Shown one piece after another: positions 34,028 to 41,200 of a stretch of 64,000 nt of DNA. The position numbers and the translations under genes are program-made. The DNA comes from Microbispora catharanthi. Lineage in GTDB: Bacteria > Actinomycetota > Actinomycetes > Streptosporangiales > Streptosporangiaceae. The DNA lies in the NCBI RefSeq assembly GCF_006334915.2, contig NZ_VDMA02000036.1, positions 1 to 64,000 of the forward strand, given 5' to 3'. Position 1 is the first letter of the stretch. Each line of letters begins with the position of its first letter. The notes under the pieces are model-generated. The model was not told the origin of the DNA. It worked only from the letters and a program-made list of their open reading frames with translations, and did not search any database.

Positions 34028-34192
34028 TCACTCCTCCGGCGCCATGCCGGAGCCCTGACAGCCCAGGCATTCGACGGTGACCCGCTCACCCGCCACGGTC
34101 TCGCCGGCCCCCTCTTCGGCCGCGACGACCCCGCGCCGGGGACTGGCGTATTTCCAGCCCCGCCCTCCGCACAACCCACACTGACCAGCCAT
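34028..34192 (-). CDS. CxxCxGxG zinc-finger miniprotein
   Basis: 54 aa with two DnaJ-type CxxCxGxG motifs: CGLCGGRG near residue 5 and CLGCQGSG near residue 43. Small proteins of this type accompany AICE and Streptomyces plasmid genes. Ends 5 bp before the next start, so it is probably the first gene of this little operon. ATG 34192. Confidence 0.7.
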   Translation of the reverse strand: MAGQCGLCGGRGWKYASPRRGVVAAEEGAGETVAGERVTVECLGCQGSGMAPEE

Positions 34193-34346
34193 GATCCAAC
34201 GATTGCCCGGCGGCCTGTCGCATCTCGACCGCGTGAATGTCCCGCCTGGGCGCATCGTGTCTCGCTTCGTCTCGTCTTTGTCTCCCCGTGATCCGCATCC
34301 CTGGTTAACCTGGGCCTACAAGGGCTCCCCAACCCCGAGGGCGCGG

Positions 34347-35219
34347 ATGATGACCGAGCAACCGATCATGCTGAAGTCGCTCCTACGCCAGCGCCACTGG
34401 CAGACCTACAGCACGTTCTGCCGGGAGTACGACAAGGCCGCCAAGAAGGTGGACCCCGCCCTCGCGGGCAGGTGGCCCAGCCGCGCCCAGCTCCACCGCT
34501 GGCTGTCCGGCGAACTCAAGGGCCTGCCCTATGCCGATCACTGCCGGGTCCTGGAGGCGATGTTCCCCGGCCTGACCGCCCAGGAGTTGTTCTCCGCCGA
34601 GACCGCAGCGGCAGCGGCCGTACCGGCACCGAGGAGCACCCAGGACAACACGCCCGCGCCCGACCCGTGCGAGGACGCCCGCTTCGCCGACGTGACGGCC
34701 GTCTTCAGCAGCCGGTCCGCCTTCAGCGCCGCCTACCCGCCCGCATCCCTGCTCGACGGCGCCAAGGAGATCAACGCCTGCGGCCTGTCGCTGAACGTGA
34801 TCTGCCAGAGCTACCCCGACCACCAGCTCACCCGCCTACTGGACAACGGCACCCGCATCCGCTGCCTGTTCCTGGACCCCAAGGGCGAGGCCATCAAGGC
34901 CCGCGAGCGCGAAGAGCACTACACCGACGGCACCCTCCAAACGTTGACGGCGCTCAACATCAGCATGCTCACCCGGCTCCGCGACCGGCTCGACCCCGAG
35001 GCCGCCGAACGGCTGGAGATCCACGTCTACGACGAGACGATCCGCTTCAACATCCTGATCGTGGACGGCTCGACCTGCGTCGTACAGCCCTACCTCCCGG
35101 CCGCCCGCGGAGTCGACTCACCTACGCTCGTCATCACCGACAACACCGCCGCCGACGGGCTGTTTCCCGTCTTCGACCAGGTCTTCACCTCTATGTGGGA
35201 GCGGAGCAAACCCGTATGA
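34347..35219 (+). CDS. DUF5919-type protein with N-terminal HTH
   Basis: 290 aa. Residues 1-85 hold an XRE-like DNA-binding region (FCREYDKAAKKV, then WPSRAQLHRWLSGELKGLPY). After a Pro/Ala linker the DUF5919 domain follows, with FADVTAVFSSRSAF, INACGLSLNVICQSY, IRCLFLDPKGEAI and FNILIVDGSTCVVQPYLP. The distribution of Asp, His and basic residues recalls a phospholipase-D-like or nucleotide-linked fold, but I do not claim activity. Two ATGs (34347, 34350). The stop overlaps the IMPase start (ATGA). Confidence 0.8.
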   Translation: MMTEQPIMLKSLLRQRHWQTYSTFCREYDKAAKKVDPALAGRWPSRAQLHRWLSGELKGLPYADHCRVLEAMFPGLTAQELFSAETAAAAAVPAPRSTQDNTPAPDPCEDARFADVTAVFSSRSAFSAAYPPASLLDGAKEINACGLSLNVICQSYPDHQLTRLLDNGTRIRCLFLDPKGEAIKAREREEHYTDGTLQTLTALNISMLTRLRDRLDPEAAERLEIHVYDETIRFNILIVDGSTCVVQPYLPAARGVDSPTLVITDNTAADGLFPVFDQVFTSMWERSKPV

Positions 35220-36037
35220 CCCTTGACGCCCGCGCGCTACTGCCCATAGCTGAGCAGGCCGTCACCATCGCCAGCCACATCATCACGACCAAGCTCCCCG
35301 GCGTGGTCACCGCCAAAGGCGACCGCGACATGGCCACCGAAGTGGACTACGCCGTCGAACACGCCGTACGCGACTTCCTGTCACGGGAAACCCCGGAGAT
35401 CGGGTTCCTGGGAGAGGAAGAAGGGATCACGAACGCCGGCGACGGCCTCATGTGGGCGCTCGACCCGCTCGACGGCACCGCCAACTTCACCCACGGCATC
35501 CCGCTGTGCGGCACCTCCTTGGGTCTGATCGACCACGACCGTTCCATCCTTGGAGTGATCGACCTCCCCTTCCTCTCCACCCGGTATGCCGCAGCGGAGA
35601 CGGCCGGAGCCACCGCCAACGGCCACCCGATCGGGGCGAGTACAACCGACGCTTTGGAGGCGGCCATCGTCTCGGTTGGCGATTACGCCGTAGGAAGAGG
35701 CGCCGAGGCTAAGAACCGCGTCCGACTCCCGCTCAACTACCAACTCGCCACCCGCGTTCAGCGCGTCCGCATGTTCGGCTCTGCCGCCGTCGATCTCGCG
35801 TGGGTCGCCGAAGGCAAGACCGACGCCTGCATCATGCTGTCCAACAACCCCTGGGACACCGCCGCAGGCGTCCTCATCGCCCGCGAAGCCGGAGCCATCG
35901 TCACCGACATCGACGGCACCCCTCACACCGCCAAAGCCCGAGCCACCATCGCCGCAGCCCCCAAAATCCTCGCCGACCTCGTCGAACTGGTCGCAGGAGC
36001 CAAGAATGATGCGGACCGGTTGCGCGCGTTCACGTGA
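35216..36037 (+). CDS. inositol monophosphatase family protein
   Basis: 273 aa. Mg-dependent phosphatase fold with the metal motifs GEEEG (66-70), DPLDGTANF (83-91) and PWDTAAGVLIAREAGA near 223. Family members act on inositol phosphates, fructose 1,6-bisphosphate, pAp or histidinol phosphate. Overlaps the DUF5919 gene by 4 bp, so the two proteins are made together. In this element the pair occupies the place where pSAM2-like AICEs carry accessory or immunity functions. Confidence 0.9.
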   Translation: MTLDARALLPIAEQAVTIASHIITTKLPGVVTAKGDRDMATEVDYAVEHAVRDFLSRETPEIGFLGEEEGITNAGDGLMWALDPLDGTANFTHGIPLCGTSLGLIDHDRSILGVIDLPFLSTRYAAAETAGATANGHPIGASTTDALEAAIVSVGDYAVGRGAEAKNRVRLPLNYQLATRVQRVRMFGSAAVDLAWVAEGKTDACIMLSNNPWDTAAGVLIAREAGAIVTDIDGTPHTAKARATIAAAPKILADLVELVAGAKNDADRLRAFT

Positions 36038-36539
36038 ATAGGCTCGCGATATCTACGCTTGCTGAAATCACTCCAGCCAGGGTAGCGCATGTGGCGAACC
36101 AAAAAAGTAGTGAATCTTTCCGATTCGCCTCTATTCGCACAGTCATGGGTTGACCGGGCAGCTCGTTCAAGGTCACGCCTGGTTCAGAAGGACTCTTCCC
36201 TTTATCGAGATTAGTCTTCGGTGGTTGCTCTATCGATTTTCGATCAAGGCCAAAGCGGGCCAGTAGCTTAGCCCATTCATGGTCGGGCGCCCTGGTGCAT
36301 CCAAACAGCACGCCCACGGTAGGGTTCGGACACGGATGGCCTTTCTGGGTGATCACCCCACATCGGGTGCGCCTCTTCACGGCAACTATCCAGCCAGGAA
36401 TCGCTACGGAAGCAGATAAAGACCAAATTAGCGTGACCCAATCCTTCTTCTGGATGGAGTACACAACAAAAACTATTGCAATAAACTCTCCCATAAGAAC
36501 GCTAGCAGCGGAGGCGTTCTTGCCACCACGTTGAGACAT
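36030..36539 (-). CDS. orphan membrane protein with cysteine motif
   Basis: 169 aa. Hydrophobic segments at about 14-28, 34-53 and 147-168. Between them is RRTRCGVITQKGHPCPNPTV with FGCTRAPDHEW, a Cys-x7-Cys pattern followed by Cys and His that recurs in actinobacterial hypothetical proteins and may bind zinc. The DNA is markedly less GC-rich than its neighbours, so recent transfer is likely. Its 3' end overlaps that of the IMPase gene by 8 bp. Confidence 0.72.
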   Translation of the reverse strand: MSQRGGKNASAASVLMGEFIAIVFVVYSIQKKDWVTLIWSLSASVAIPGWIVAVKRRTRCGVITQKGHPCPNPTVGVLFGCTRAPDHEWAKLLARFGLDRKSIEQPPKTNLDKGKSPSEPGVTLNELPGQPMTVRIEANRKDSLLFWFATCATLAGVISASVDIASLFT

Positions 36540-36960
36540 AAGCCTCCAATGCGATAAAAGGCATCACACCCTATCTCTTATACCGCAGCACCTCTAAGTG
36601 GGCCAGTGGCAATCGATAATGACATCGATGTAATTTCATGAAGACTATCGTCCTCATGTTCGAAATATTGGAGAGAGTCGCCGATACTTGCTGGCCCTTT
36701 TCCGTCAACCTTTGCTGTGCGACGCCAATTTCCGGTATTTGGACAACCTCAACAACATCTACAGCGACAGAAGGGACTTCATGAGCACTATGTGATGGGC
36801 GGTCGATCAGCTCTGCCGAATTGTGCTTATGAGGATCAAGGGCGGCGCTGCGCGCCGCCTCGCGGCCCCGCGCCCGCTCGGCGGCCGGGCATGCGGCCTG
36901 GGGGCCGGTCCCGGCCGCCGGCAGCTCGGGCCGTCCGCCGCGCGACTGTTGTTCAATCGC
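36540..36960. other. non-coding AICE segment with a GC-rich structured repeat
   Basis: 421 bp without a convincing gene. The left half (36540-36830) is AT-rich for this genome, the right half (36840-36950) is extremely GC-rich and palindromic. Could hold a replication origin; nothing proves it. Confidence 0.45.
36840..36913. repeat. GC-rich structured repeat, copy 1
   Basis: Shares with 39367-39429 the ordered blocks GGGCGGCGCTG (36840), GGGCATGCGGCCT (36887) and GGGCCGGTCCCG (36902); the spacers differ. Contains many GC palindromes. Confidence 0.6.
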
Positions 36961-37365
36961 TCAAGCAGGGAGCGGCCCGTATAGCAAAGACACAAGCACC
37001 TGAGCCGCGATGACGAAGACCGGCAGCGCAGGCATAGCCCATGCCGCAAGCTGTCGGATGCGAACGAGGCGCCTGGGCGCCAGCCACAGAAAGAGTCCCG
37101 CCAACAGCCAGACAAGTGGACTGGCGATCCAGGCATAGACCGTTACGCTTGCCCATTGGCTGACGGGAGCGCATTTCTCCGTCTCGTATTCCGTGAGTGG
37201 GTCAAGACCGCATTCGTGGAGCTCCAGGGAGAAGCTGACCAGGAGCCCGGCGAAGAACGCAGCAACCCAGGACAGCACCGCGGCCATCAGAGCCCATCCG
37301 ACAAATGTCACTCGCAACGGGAACCTTGTAGGCGACGTTGCCAATCTGACCAGATCATCTGCCAT
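36961..37365 (-). CDS. small membrane protein, unknown function
   Basis: 134 aa. Three hydrophobic segments: VTFVGWALMAAVLSWVAAFF, VYAWIASPLVWLLAGLFLWL and AMPALPVFVIAAQVLVSLLY. Two cysteines lie in the loop after the first helix. ATG 37365 is chosen; a TTG 36 bases upstream is the only earlier start. No family recognised. Accessory gene of the AICE right half. Confidence 0.65.
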   Translation of the reverse strand: MADDLVRLATSPTRFPLRVTFVGWALMAAVLSWVAAFFAGLLVSFSLELHECGLDPLTEYETEKCAPVSQWASVTVYAWIASPLVWLLAGLFLWLAPRRLVRIRQLAAWAMPALPVFVIAAQVLVSLLYGPLPA

Positions 37366-37411
37366 GGCTCCGAACCTAGGCTCTCGCCGTAGAGGGATCA
37401 ATTCAAACCCA

Positions 37412-37463
37412 GCCTCCGGCGGGGGCGCTCCGGCTCCGGGGTGATCGCCAAGGCCTGCTCAGC
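37412..37463. repeat. dispersed repeat, copy 1
   Basis: GCCTCCGGCGGGGGCGCTCC, a GGGGTGATC core and CCTGCTCAGC; the same order occurs at 44466-44511 with an internal deletion. Between two copies the ends are clearly alike. Confidence 0.6.
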
Positions 37464-37496
37464 GTTGCTGGCGTCTCACTATGGCTGAGGTAGGGG

Positions 37497-37649
37497 CCTG
37501 ATCACCCCGCCCGCCATCGCCCCGGGACAAGCCGAGCAGACCAAGGCCGCCGGGTCCAGGTCGTTCGTCCAGTAGGGCGCTCCACATGGACCCGGCGGCC
37601 TTGGCCCGCTTCCCCTTCGGGCGGGTCGACGGCAGACGGGGTGATCAGG
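37497..37649. mobile_element. MITE-like inverted element
   Basis: Perfect 13-bp terminal inverted repeats, CCTGATCACCCCG at 37497-37509 and its complement at 37637-37649. Inside them is a second, 18-bp perfect inverted repeat (37541-37558 and 37587-37604). The 153-bp unit has no coding capacity of its own, as expected of a small non-autonomous insertion or a structured hairpin. No target duplication was verified. Confidence 0.55.
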
Positions 37650-37696
37650 AAGATGCGAGGCGTGCGCAGATGCGCTTCCTTCAGCAAGATGTGACC

Positions 37697-37930
37697 ATGG
37701 AGATCATCAGAGCAACAGCCGATGCGATCACGATCAGCCTCGGGCCGGACGACGCTCTCGCTGTCAACAACGCTCTCAACGAGATTTGCAACGGCGTTCA
37801 CCTCGATGAGTGGGACTTCCAGACCCGCATGGGTGTCGATCGCGAGCACGCCCGCAAGGTGCTCCACGCGATAGGTGCGGCGATCAGCGTGATGAAAGAG
37901 CAACGCCAGGCGGAAGGTAAGGAGTGGTAG
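37697..37930 (+). CDS. small hypothetical protein
   Basis: 77 aa. MEIIRATADAITISLGPDDA, then a helical segment with CNGVHLDEWDFQTRMGV. Codon use and the GPDDALAVNNALNEICNG phrase look like a real actinobacterial protein, possibly an acyl-carrier or toxin-antitoxin sized unit, but no family was recognised. GTG 37691 or ATG 37670 are alternative starts. Confidence 0.55.
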   Translation: MEIIRATADAITISLGPDDALAVNNALNEICNGVHLDEWDFQTRMGVDREHARKVLHAIGAAISVMKEQRQAEGKEW

Positions 37931-38127
37931 ACCCAGGTCGGGGCTGATCGTCGTGCCATTAGCGTGCCATTAGGCAGGGTGATGAGGGGGCAACCACGGT
38001 CACCCATGACCGACCGGCTCCATGCCCAGCTCAGCGCCCGTACGGGCCGTGATCCATGCAATTCCCAAGCTGATAGTCGGGATTGCAGTGGTTGTCAAAC
38101 CCATCACGGGGGGCATGTGACGCGCGG
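37931..38127. other. intergenic segment with tandem repeat pair
   Basis: 197 bp without a gene. Contains GTGCCATTAG at 37953-37962 and 37964-37973 (period 11). Confidence 0.4.
37953..37973. repeat. tandem repeat pair, possible foreign integrase arm site
   Basis: Two direct copies of GTGCCATTAG, 11-bp period. Read on the minus strand the region resembles the last codons of tRNA-targeting integrases, as the GGGAGCCACC pair does for the resident one. Confidence 0.4.
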
Positions 38128-38520
38128 TCAATCCCCGTAACAGTGCAATATCAAATCGGGCTCTGCACGCCAGCTCATCAGCAGTTTCCGCATGGCCGCC
38201 ACTAACTCACGCTGTGCGTCATCGCTGGCAACTGCCTCCAGGCGATCGATATCAGCCTCAAGCTGAGGTATGTCGCGGTGATCGAGAACAGCGTCCGACC
38301 AGGGGTCGAGCTGCCCGAGAATCGGCAGCTTGCTGCCCCCGGCATTGTTCACCAGCAGCAGTAGCGTCTCCACTTCCACGTCCAGCAGCCAACCTTGCTG
38401 CTGTGCTGTCCTCCACTCCTCGACGTCGGCACGGCGGTGCTCACGACGCTGTGCACGAGTAGCCCGACGCAGGCTCTTCGGACGAGGCTGCGGAGGACGC
38501 AACATCAACAGCAGTCCCAT
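38128..38520 (-). CDS. hypothetical protein, soluble
   Basis: 130 aa. A basic N-terminal 35 residues precede EEWRTAQQQGWLLDVEVETL, SKLPILGQLDPWSDAVLDH and a helical end. The phrase LGQLDPWSD resembles small cytoplasmic immunity-like proteins of actinobacteria, but the match is loose. ATG 38520 or 38505. Last gene of the element before attR. Confidence 0.6.
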   Translation of the reverse strand: MGLLLMLRPPQPRPKSLRRATRAQRREHRRADVEEWRTAQQQGWLLDVEVETLLLLVNNAGGSKLPILGQLDPWSDAVLDHRDIPQLEADIDRLEAVASDDAQRELVAAMRKLLMSWRAEPDLILHCYGD

Positions 38521-38567
38521 GCCGGTGACAGTACTGGCTCTGGTGCATGAACTTCACTGGCTGGCGC

Positions 38568-38587
38568 GCGTGCCCGTTGCGTGCCCG
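38568..38587. repeat. tandem repeat pair GCGTGCCCG
   Basis: GCGTGCCCG at 38568-38576 and 38579-38587, period 11, same layout as the other pairs at the right border. Confidence 0.4.
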
Positions 38588-38714
38588 ATGAAGCGGTGAT
38601 CAAGGGGGGCCAGCGGGGACTCACGGGGAACACGATCAGCGGTCTGAGCGGCATAAACGCAGGCTGAGCAAGATCGGCTTACGTGTTTGCAAGCAGGCAT
38701 TCCGAGGCCGTGTG

Positions 38715-38736
38715 GGGAGCCACCTTGGGAGCCACC
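38715..38736. repeat. candidate integrase arm-type sites, right arm
   Basis: GGGAGCCACC at 38715-38724 and 38727-38736, period 12, same sequence and orientation as the pair at 26129-26150. In the excised circle the two pairs would flank the attP core. Confidence 0.55.
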
Positions 38737-38839
38737 CGGACGGACGATCACGGACTGCGTCGGACGGATCTGAACAGCCGCAGTCCCGGGGAGCAGCACG
38801 GCGAACGGATCTGGACGACTGCGGATGACGTTTGGGGAC

Positions 38840-38933
38840 CTTGTAAACAGAAGGTCTGGGGTTCGATTCCCCAAGGCGGCTCTCGTACGACAGGCCCCTG
38901 ATCAGTGGTTTCGCTGTCAGGGGCCTTGTGCTT
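38840..38933. repeat. attR (attachment-site repeat, right)
   Basis: Copy of the 3' half of tRNA-Thr and its terminator: 62 bp identical to 26004-26065, then 32 bp with three differences. No 5' tRNA half precedes it, so no second functional tRNA is made. Confidence 0.92.
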
Positions 38934-38955
38934 GTCTGGACAATCTTGGGATCTT

Positions 38956-38973
38956 GCTAACACCCCTGCTAAC
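38956..38973. repeat. tandem GCTAAC pair just outside attR
   Basis: GCTAAC at 38956-38961 and 38968-38973, period 12. It lies 54 bp past the 62-bp core, about where the resident arm pair lies relative to attL. GATCTTGCTAAC also occurs at 41063-41074. Confidence 0.4.
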
Positions 38974-38983
38974 AGGAGACCAG

Positions 38984-39208
38984 ATGACCTTGGAAGAGCA
39001 CCCGGGCACGTGGACGTACGATCCCGAAGCCGGAGCGGCCTATGTTTACCTGCACGGCCCGATTCCGCCCGGCGGTGTCGCTGAGATGGTGACCGTAGAC
39101 AGGCCGATGGTGAACCTGGACTTGGACGAGAACGGCAGGGTGATCGGTATCGAGATCCTCGCCACGTGGCCAGGCGAACGGGGCAGCAAAGAAGGCGCTC
39201 CCGGGTAG
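38984..39208 (+). CDS. DUF2283 family protein
   Basis: 74 aa. TYDPEAGAAYVYLHG and LDLDENGRVIGIEIL are the DUF2283 signature (small YuzE-like proteins, sometimes found beside toxins or mobile DNA; function unknown). ATG 38984 has GGAG 6 bases upstream. First gene outside attR. A hairpin terminator overlaps its stop. Confidence 0.85.
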   Translation: MTLEEHPGTWTYDPEAGAAYVYLHGPIPPGGVAEMVTVDRPMVNLDLDENGRVIGIEILATWPGERGSKEGAPG

Positions 39209-39217
39209 GGGAGCGCC
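39194..39217 (+). terminator. terminator overlapping the DUF2283 stop
   Basis: GGCGCTCCC at 39194-39202 pairs with GGGAGCGCC at 39209-39217, 6-base loop. Confidence 0.65.
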
Positions 39218-39483
39218 TCTGACAGTGGTAGGGCTCAGGCGGAATTCCTGATCGAGCCGGCGAAGACCTCGGCCGCGCTCGCTATCTGCTCGCTGATCAC
39301 ATGGACCTACCCCCTGAGCGTGATCGCCGGGTCGAAGTGTCCGAGTCGGGCCCGCCGCCGCCCGATGGGCGGCGCTGGCGCGGCGCGGTCGGTCGCGGCA
39401 GGGCATGCGGCCTCTCCGGGCCGGTCCCGTCCGCGCCGCCGCACTGCGGCCTCAGGAGGAAAAAGGCTCCCTGTCGGCCAACG
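39209..39483. other. non-coding segment with GC-rich repeat copy 2
   Basis: 275 bp between convergent genes; no supported gene. Contains the structured repeat at 39367-39429. Confidence 0.45.
39367..39429. repeat. GC-rich structured repeat, copy 2
   Basis: Blocks GGGCGGCGCTG (39367), GGGCATGCGGCCT (39401) and GGGCCGGTCCCG (39418), in the same order as 36840-36913. Confidence 0.6.
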
Positions 39484-40056
39484 TTACGACTTGGCCGGTT
39501 CTGGGACGACACCCCACAGCAACGTAGAGCCTTTCAGCAGCTGCTCCGTCGCCCTGATCCCGGTCAGGTGCTCGACGAGCAGGAAAGCCGGCCCTCGGTA
39601 GAGCCGAGGACCCGATGGGTAAAGCCTGTCGATCTCCGCCATCGTATCCACGAGTTCGTCCGGGATTTCCGTCAGATATCCGTCATCGCCGCCCCAGGCC
39701 AATCGGATCTCGCCGTCCTCACACCAGTAGAAGTAGTCCATGTCCTTGATGGCGAGTGCGGCTTGGGAGACGAGGCGGGTGCCCTCGGAGAGTTTGGTGA
39801 TCACGTCTTCGCGGGTGCCGAGCCAGCCGGGGTCGAAGACGAACGTCCAATCGCCGATGGAGGTGACGCCGAGAGGCTCCCCAGACCCTGAGTAGTAATC
39901 GGGGTCGTCAGGGAAGGGACCCGGCGTGAAGTCCTCCCACCGACCGCCGAGGCGGGCGACCACCTGTTCGGGCCTGGCACGGATATAGATGAAGCTGTAG
40001 CACTCCTCGGCGTATTCGCCGCAGAGCCAAGAGATATCGATGGGCCGCATAGTCAT
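39484..40056 (-). CDS. DUF6461 family protein
   Basis: 190 aa, soluble, acidic and rich in aromatic residues. SFIYIRARPEQVVARLGG (about 20-37), VTSIGDWTFVFDPGWLG and the C-terminal FLLVEHLTGI match the DUF6461 layout (WxVAVEPNGW-like centre). These are actinobacterial cytoplasmic proteins of unknown function, often in variable regions as immunity-like genes. ATG 40056 or 40050. Confidence 0.75.
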   Translation of the reverse strand: MTMRPIDISWLCGEYAEECYSFIYIRARPEQVVARLGGRWEDFTPGPFPDDPDYYSGSGEPLGVTSIGDWTFVFDPGWLGTREDVITKLSEGTRLVSQAALAIKDMDYFYWCEDGEIRLAWGGDDGYLTEIPDELVDTMAEIDRLYPSGPRLYRGPAFLLVEHLTGIRATEQLLKGSTLLWGVVPEPAKS

Positions 40057-40576
40057 GTCGTCATGCTGCCAGCCGCCACCGACAGGAACAGAACCCGGTC
40101 GTCACACGGGACGATGGGGGCCGGGCGCGATGCGGCGTGGCGCACCGTGGCCGGCGCGAGCTGGGCGAAAGGGGCGGGGCTGTGCCCGTAGTACCGTGCA
40201 TAGGTCTGAGCGACAAGAGCGGATGTATCGACAACCAAGAGACCAGCGGCACCAATGCCACACCGAGATGACGTCGAACGGCGTTCCGGTGGCCGGCGAC
40301 CAGGTCAGCGGAATCGCGGTCAACTACATTCTGGTGTGCGGCGACGAAGGTCTCCCCTGATGGACTGGAGTCACCAACGCCTATCGCGGTGGCCCGGACG
40401 ACAGAAGGGCCCTGTCCGCCTATCTGCTGAAGAACTCGACAGTCAGCGCCCCAGCGGTGACCGGGTCACCGTCCGATGAGCATCACGTGAACGATTTGGT
40501 CGCCGGGTGGAATGCTTTCTGCCCGGCGACCAGTGAACCCGAGCCGGTTGGATCCGGTCGCGGCCGTGGAGGAAAT
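40057..40576. other. accessory segment with gene remnants
   Basis: 520 bp without an intact gene. On the plus strand, MTSNGVPVAGDQVSGIAV (from 40268) and, past a stop and in another frame, TNAYRGGPDDRRALSAYLLK look like pieces of decayed proteins. Not identified. Confidence 0.35.
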
Positions 40577-40795
40577 TTAAGGGACGCTGTAAAGGAACCA
40601 CAGGTTGTACTGGTAATCACAGTGATACCAGTTCCAAAGGTGGTTCTGGACGCCGTAGTCTCCGTACCGATAGCAGTCGGACGAGGAGTAGTAGACGTTA
40701 CGAAGCGTATCGGCGTGCGCGGGGACGGCGTTCGCGATGACTGTCAGCCCACTGACCAAAGCGCCGGCGACGGCTAAAGCTCTGATTTTCCGCAC
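40577..40795 (-). CDS. small secreted aromatic-rich peptide
   Basis: 72 aa. A clear signal peptide (MRK start, hydrophobic core, AHA cleavage after about residue 28). The mature part of about 44 residues has two cysteines 18 apart, about eight Tyr and three Trp (SSSDCYRYGDYG, NHLWNWYHCDYQ). It should be exported and disulphide-bonded. No family recognised, though small secreted proteins with a YYSS-DC start are common in filamentous actinomycetes. Lower GC than the core genome. Confidence 0.7.
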   Translation of the reverse strand: MRKIRALAVAGALVSGLTVIANAVPAHADTLRNVYYSSSDCYRYGDYGVQNHLWNWYHCDYQYNLWFLYSVP

Positions 40796-41200
40796 TTACT
40801 CTCCTTGCAGTGGATGTCGCGCCGAACTTCCACTGCGAAGCATTGCAGCGCGGGCGATATCAGTACAGGTCACGTTACCTGCCATCCGTTCCCCTATGAG
40901 GTGACCTGCGACTATGCCGGACAAGGGCTGAAACTTTCCCTGCGGATCTTCCGCGCTGACACCCGGTTTGGGAGACCCCGGAACATGGCCCGACCATGAG
41001 CGCCAGGCTGACCAGGTTGTTGTCGACGTGCTCCAGGCGATGAGGCTCTGAGCCAGGCCGGCGATCTTGCTAACGCGGAGCTGGCGACGAGCGGTGGGGG
41101 CGGCAGGTCTGTGGGGGTGCCGTTCTCGCTGGGGCCGCGGTGGACCGTCGCCTCTAGCCGTCACCTCCGGTCTTGGTCGGCACCGGGTTAGGTTGGTCGG
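40796..41200. other. 405-bp segment without a supported gene
   Basis: Open frames here lack codon bias. On the minus strand, HRLEHVDNNLVSLALMVG (around 41000-41050) looks like a protein fragment. GATCTTGCTAAC occurs at 41063-41074, as beside attR. Confidence 0.35.

Larger units (their letters stand above)
38521..38839. other. right arm of the AICE, non-coding
   Basis: 319 bp. Antisense open frames here have no support. Contains two tandem repeat pairs, GCGTGCCCG (38568 and 38579, period 11) and GGGAGCCACC (38715 and 38727, period 12). Confidence 0.5.
26004..38901. mobile_element. AICE integrated in tRNA-Thr (about 12.8 kb)
   Basis: Bounded by a 62-bp perfect direct repeat (26004-26065 and 38840-38901), the left copy being the 3' part of tRNA-Thr. 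The repeat continues, with three mismatches, to 26097 and 38933. The integrase gene abuts attL. The backbone order int-xis-rep-(zinc ribbon)-FtsK translocase-small genes-KorSA-like GntR matches pSAM2-type actinomycete integrative and conjugative elements, which excise, replicate by rolling circle and transfer as double-stranded DNA using one FtsK-like protein. Cargo: Imm21, DUF5919-IMPase and orphan small genes. Confidence 0.93.

Noticed and set aside
38554..38963. Minus-strand open frames across attR (starting MGNRTPD and containing GIEPQTFCLQ)
   Set aside because: They are translations of the antisense strand of the tRNA-Thr 3' half and the right arm; such phrases are a known artefact of tRNA-overlapping predictions.
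40053..40238. Minus-strand frame beginning MVVDTSALVA, like a VapC PIN-domain start
   Set aside because: The PIN acidic residues do not follow and the frame ends after 61 residues; no antitoxin nearby.
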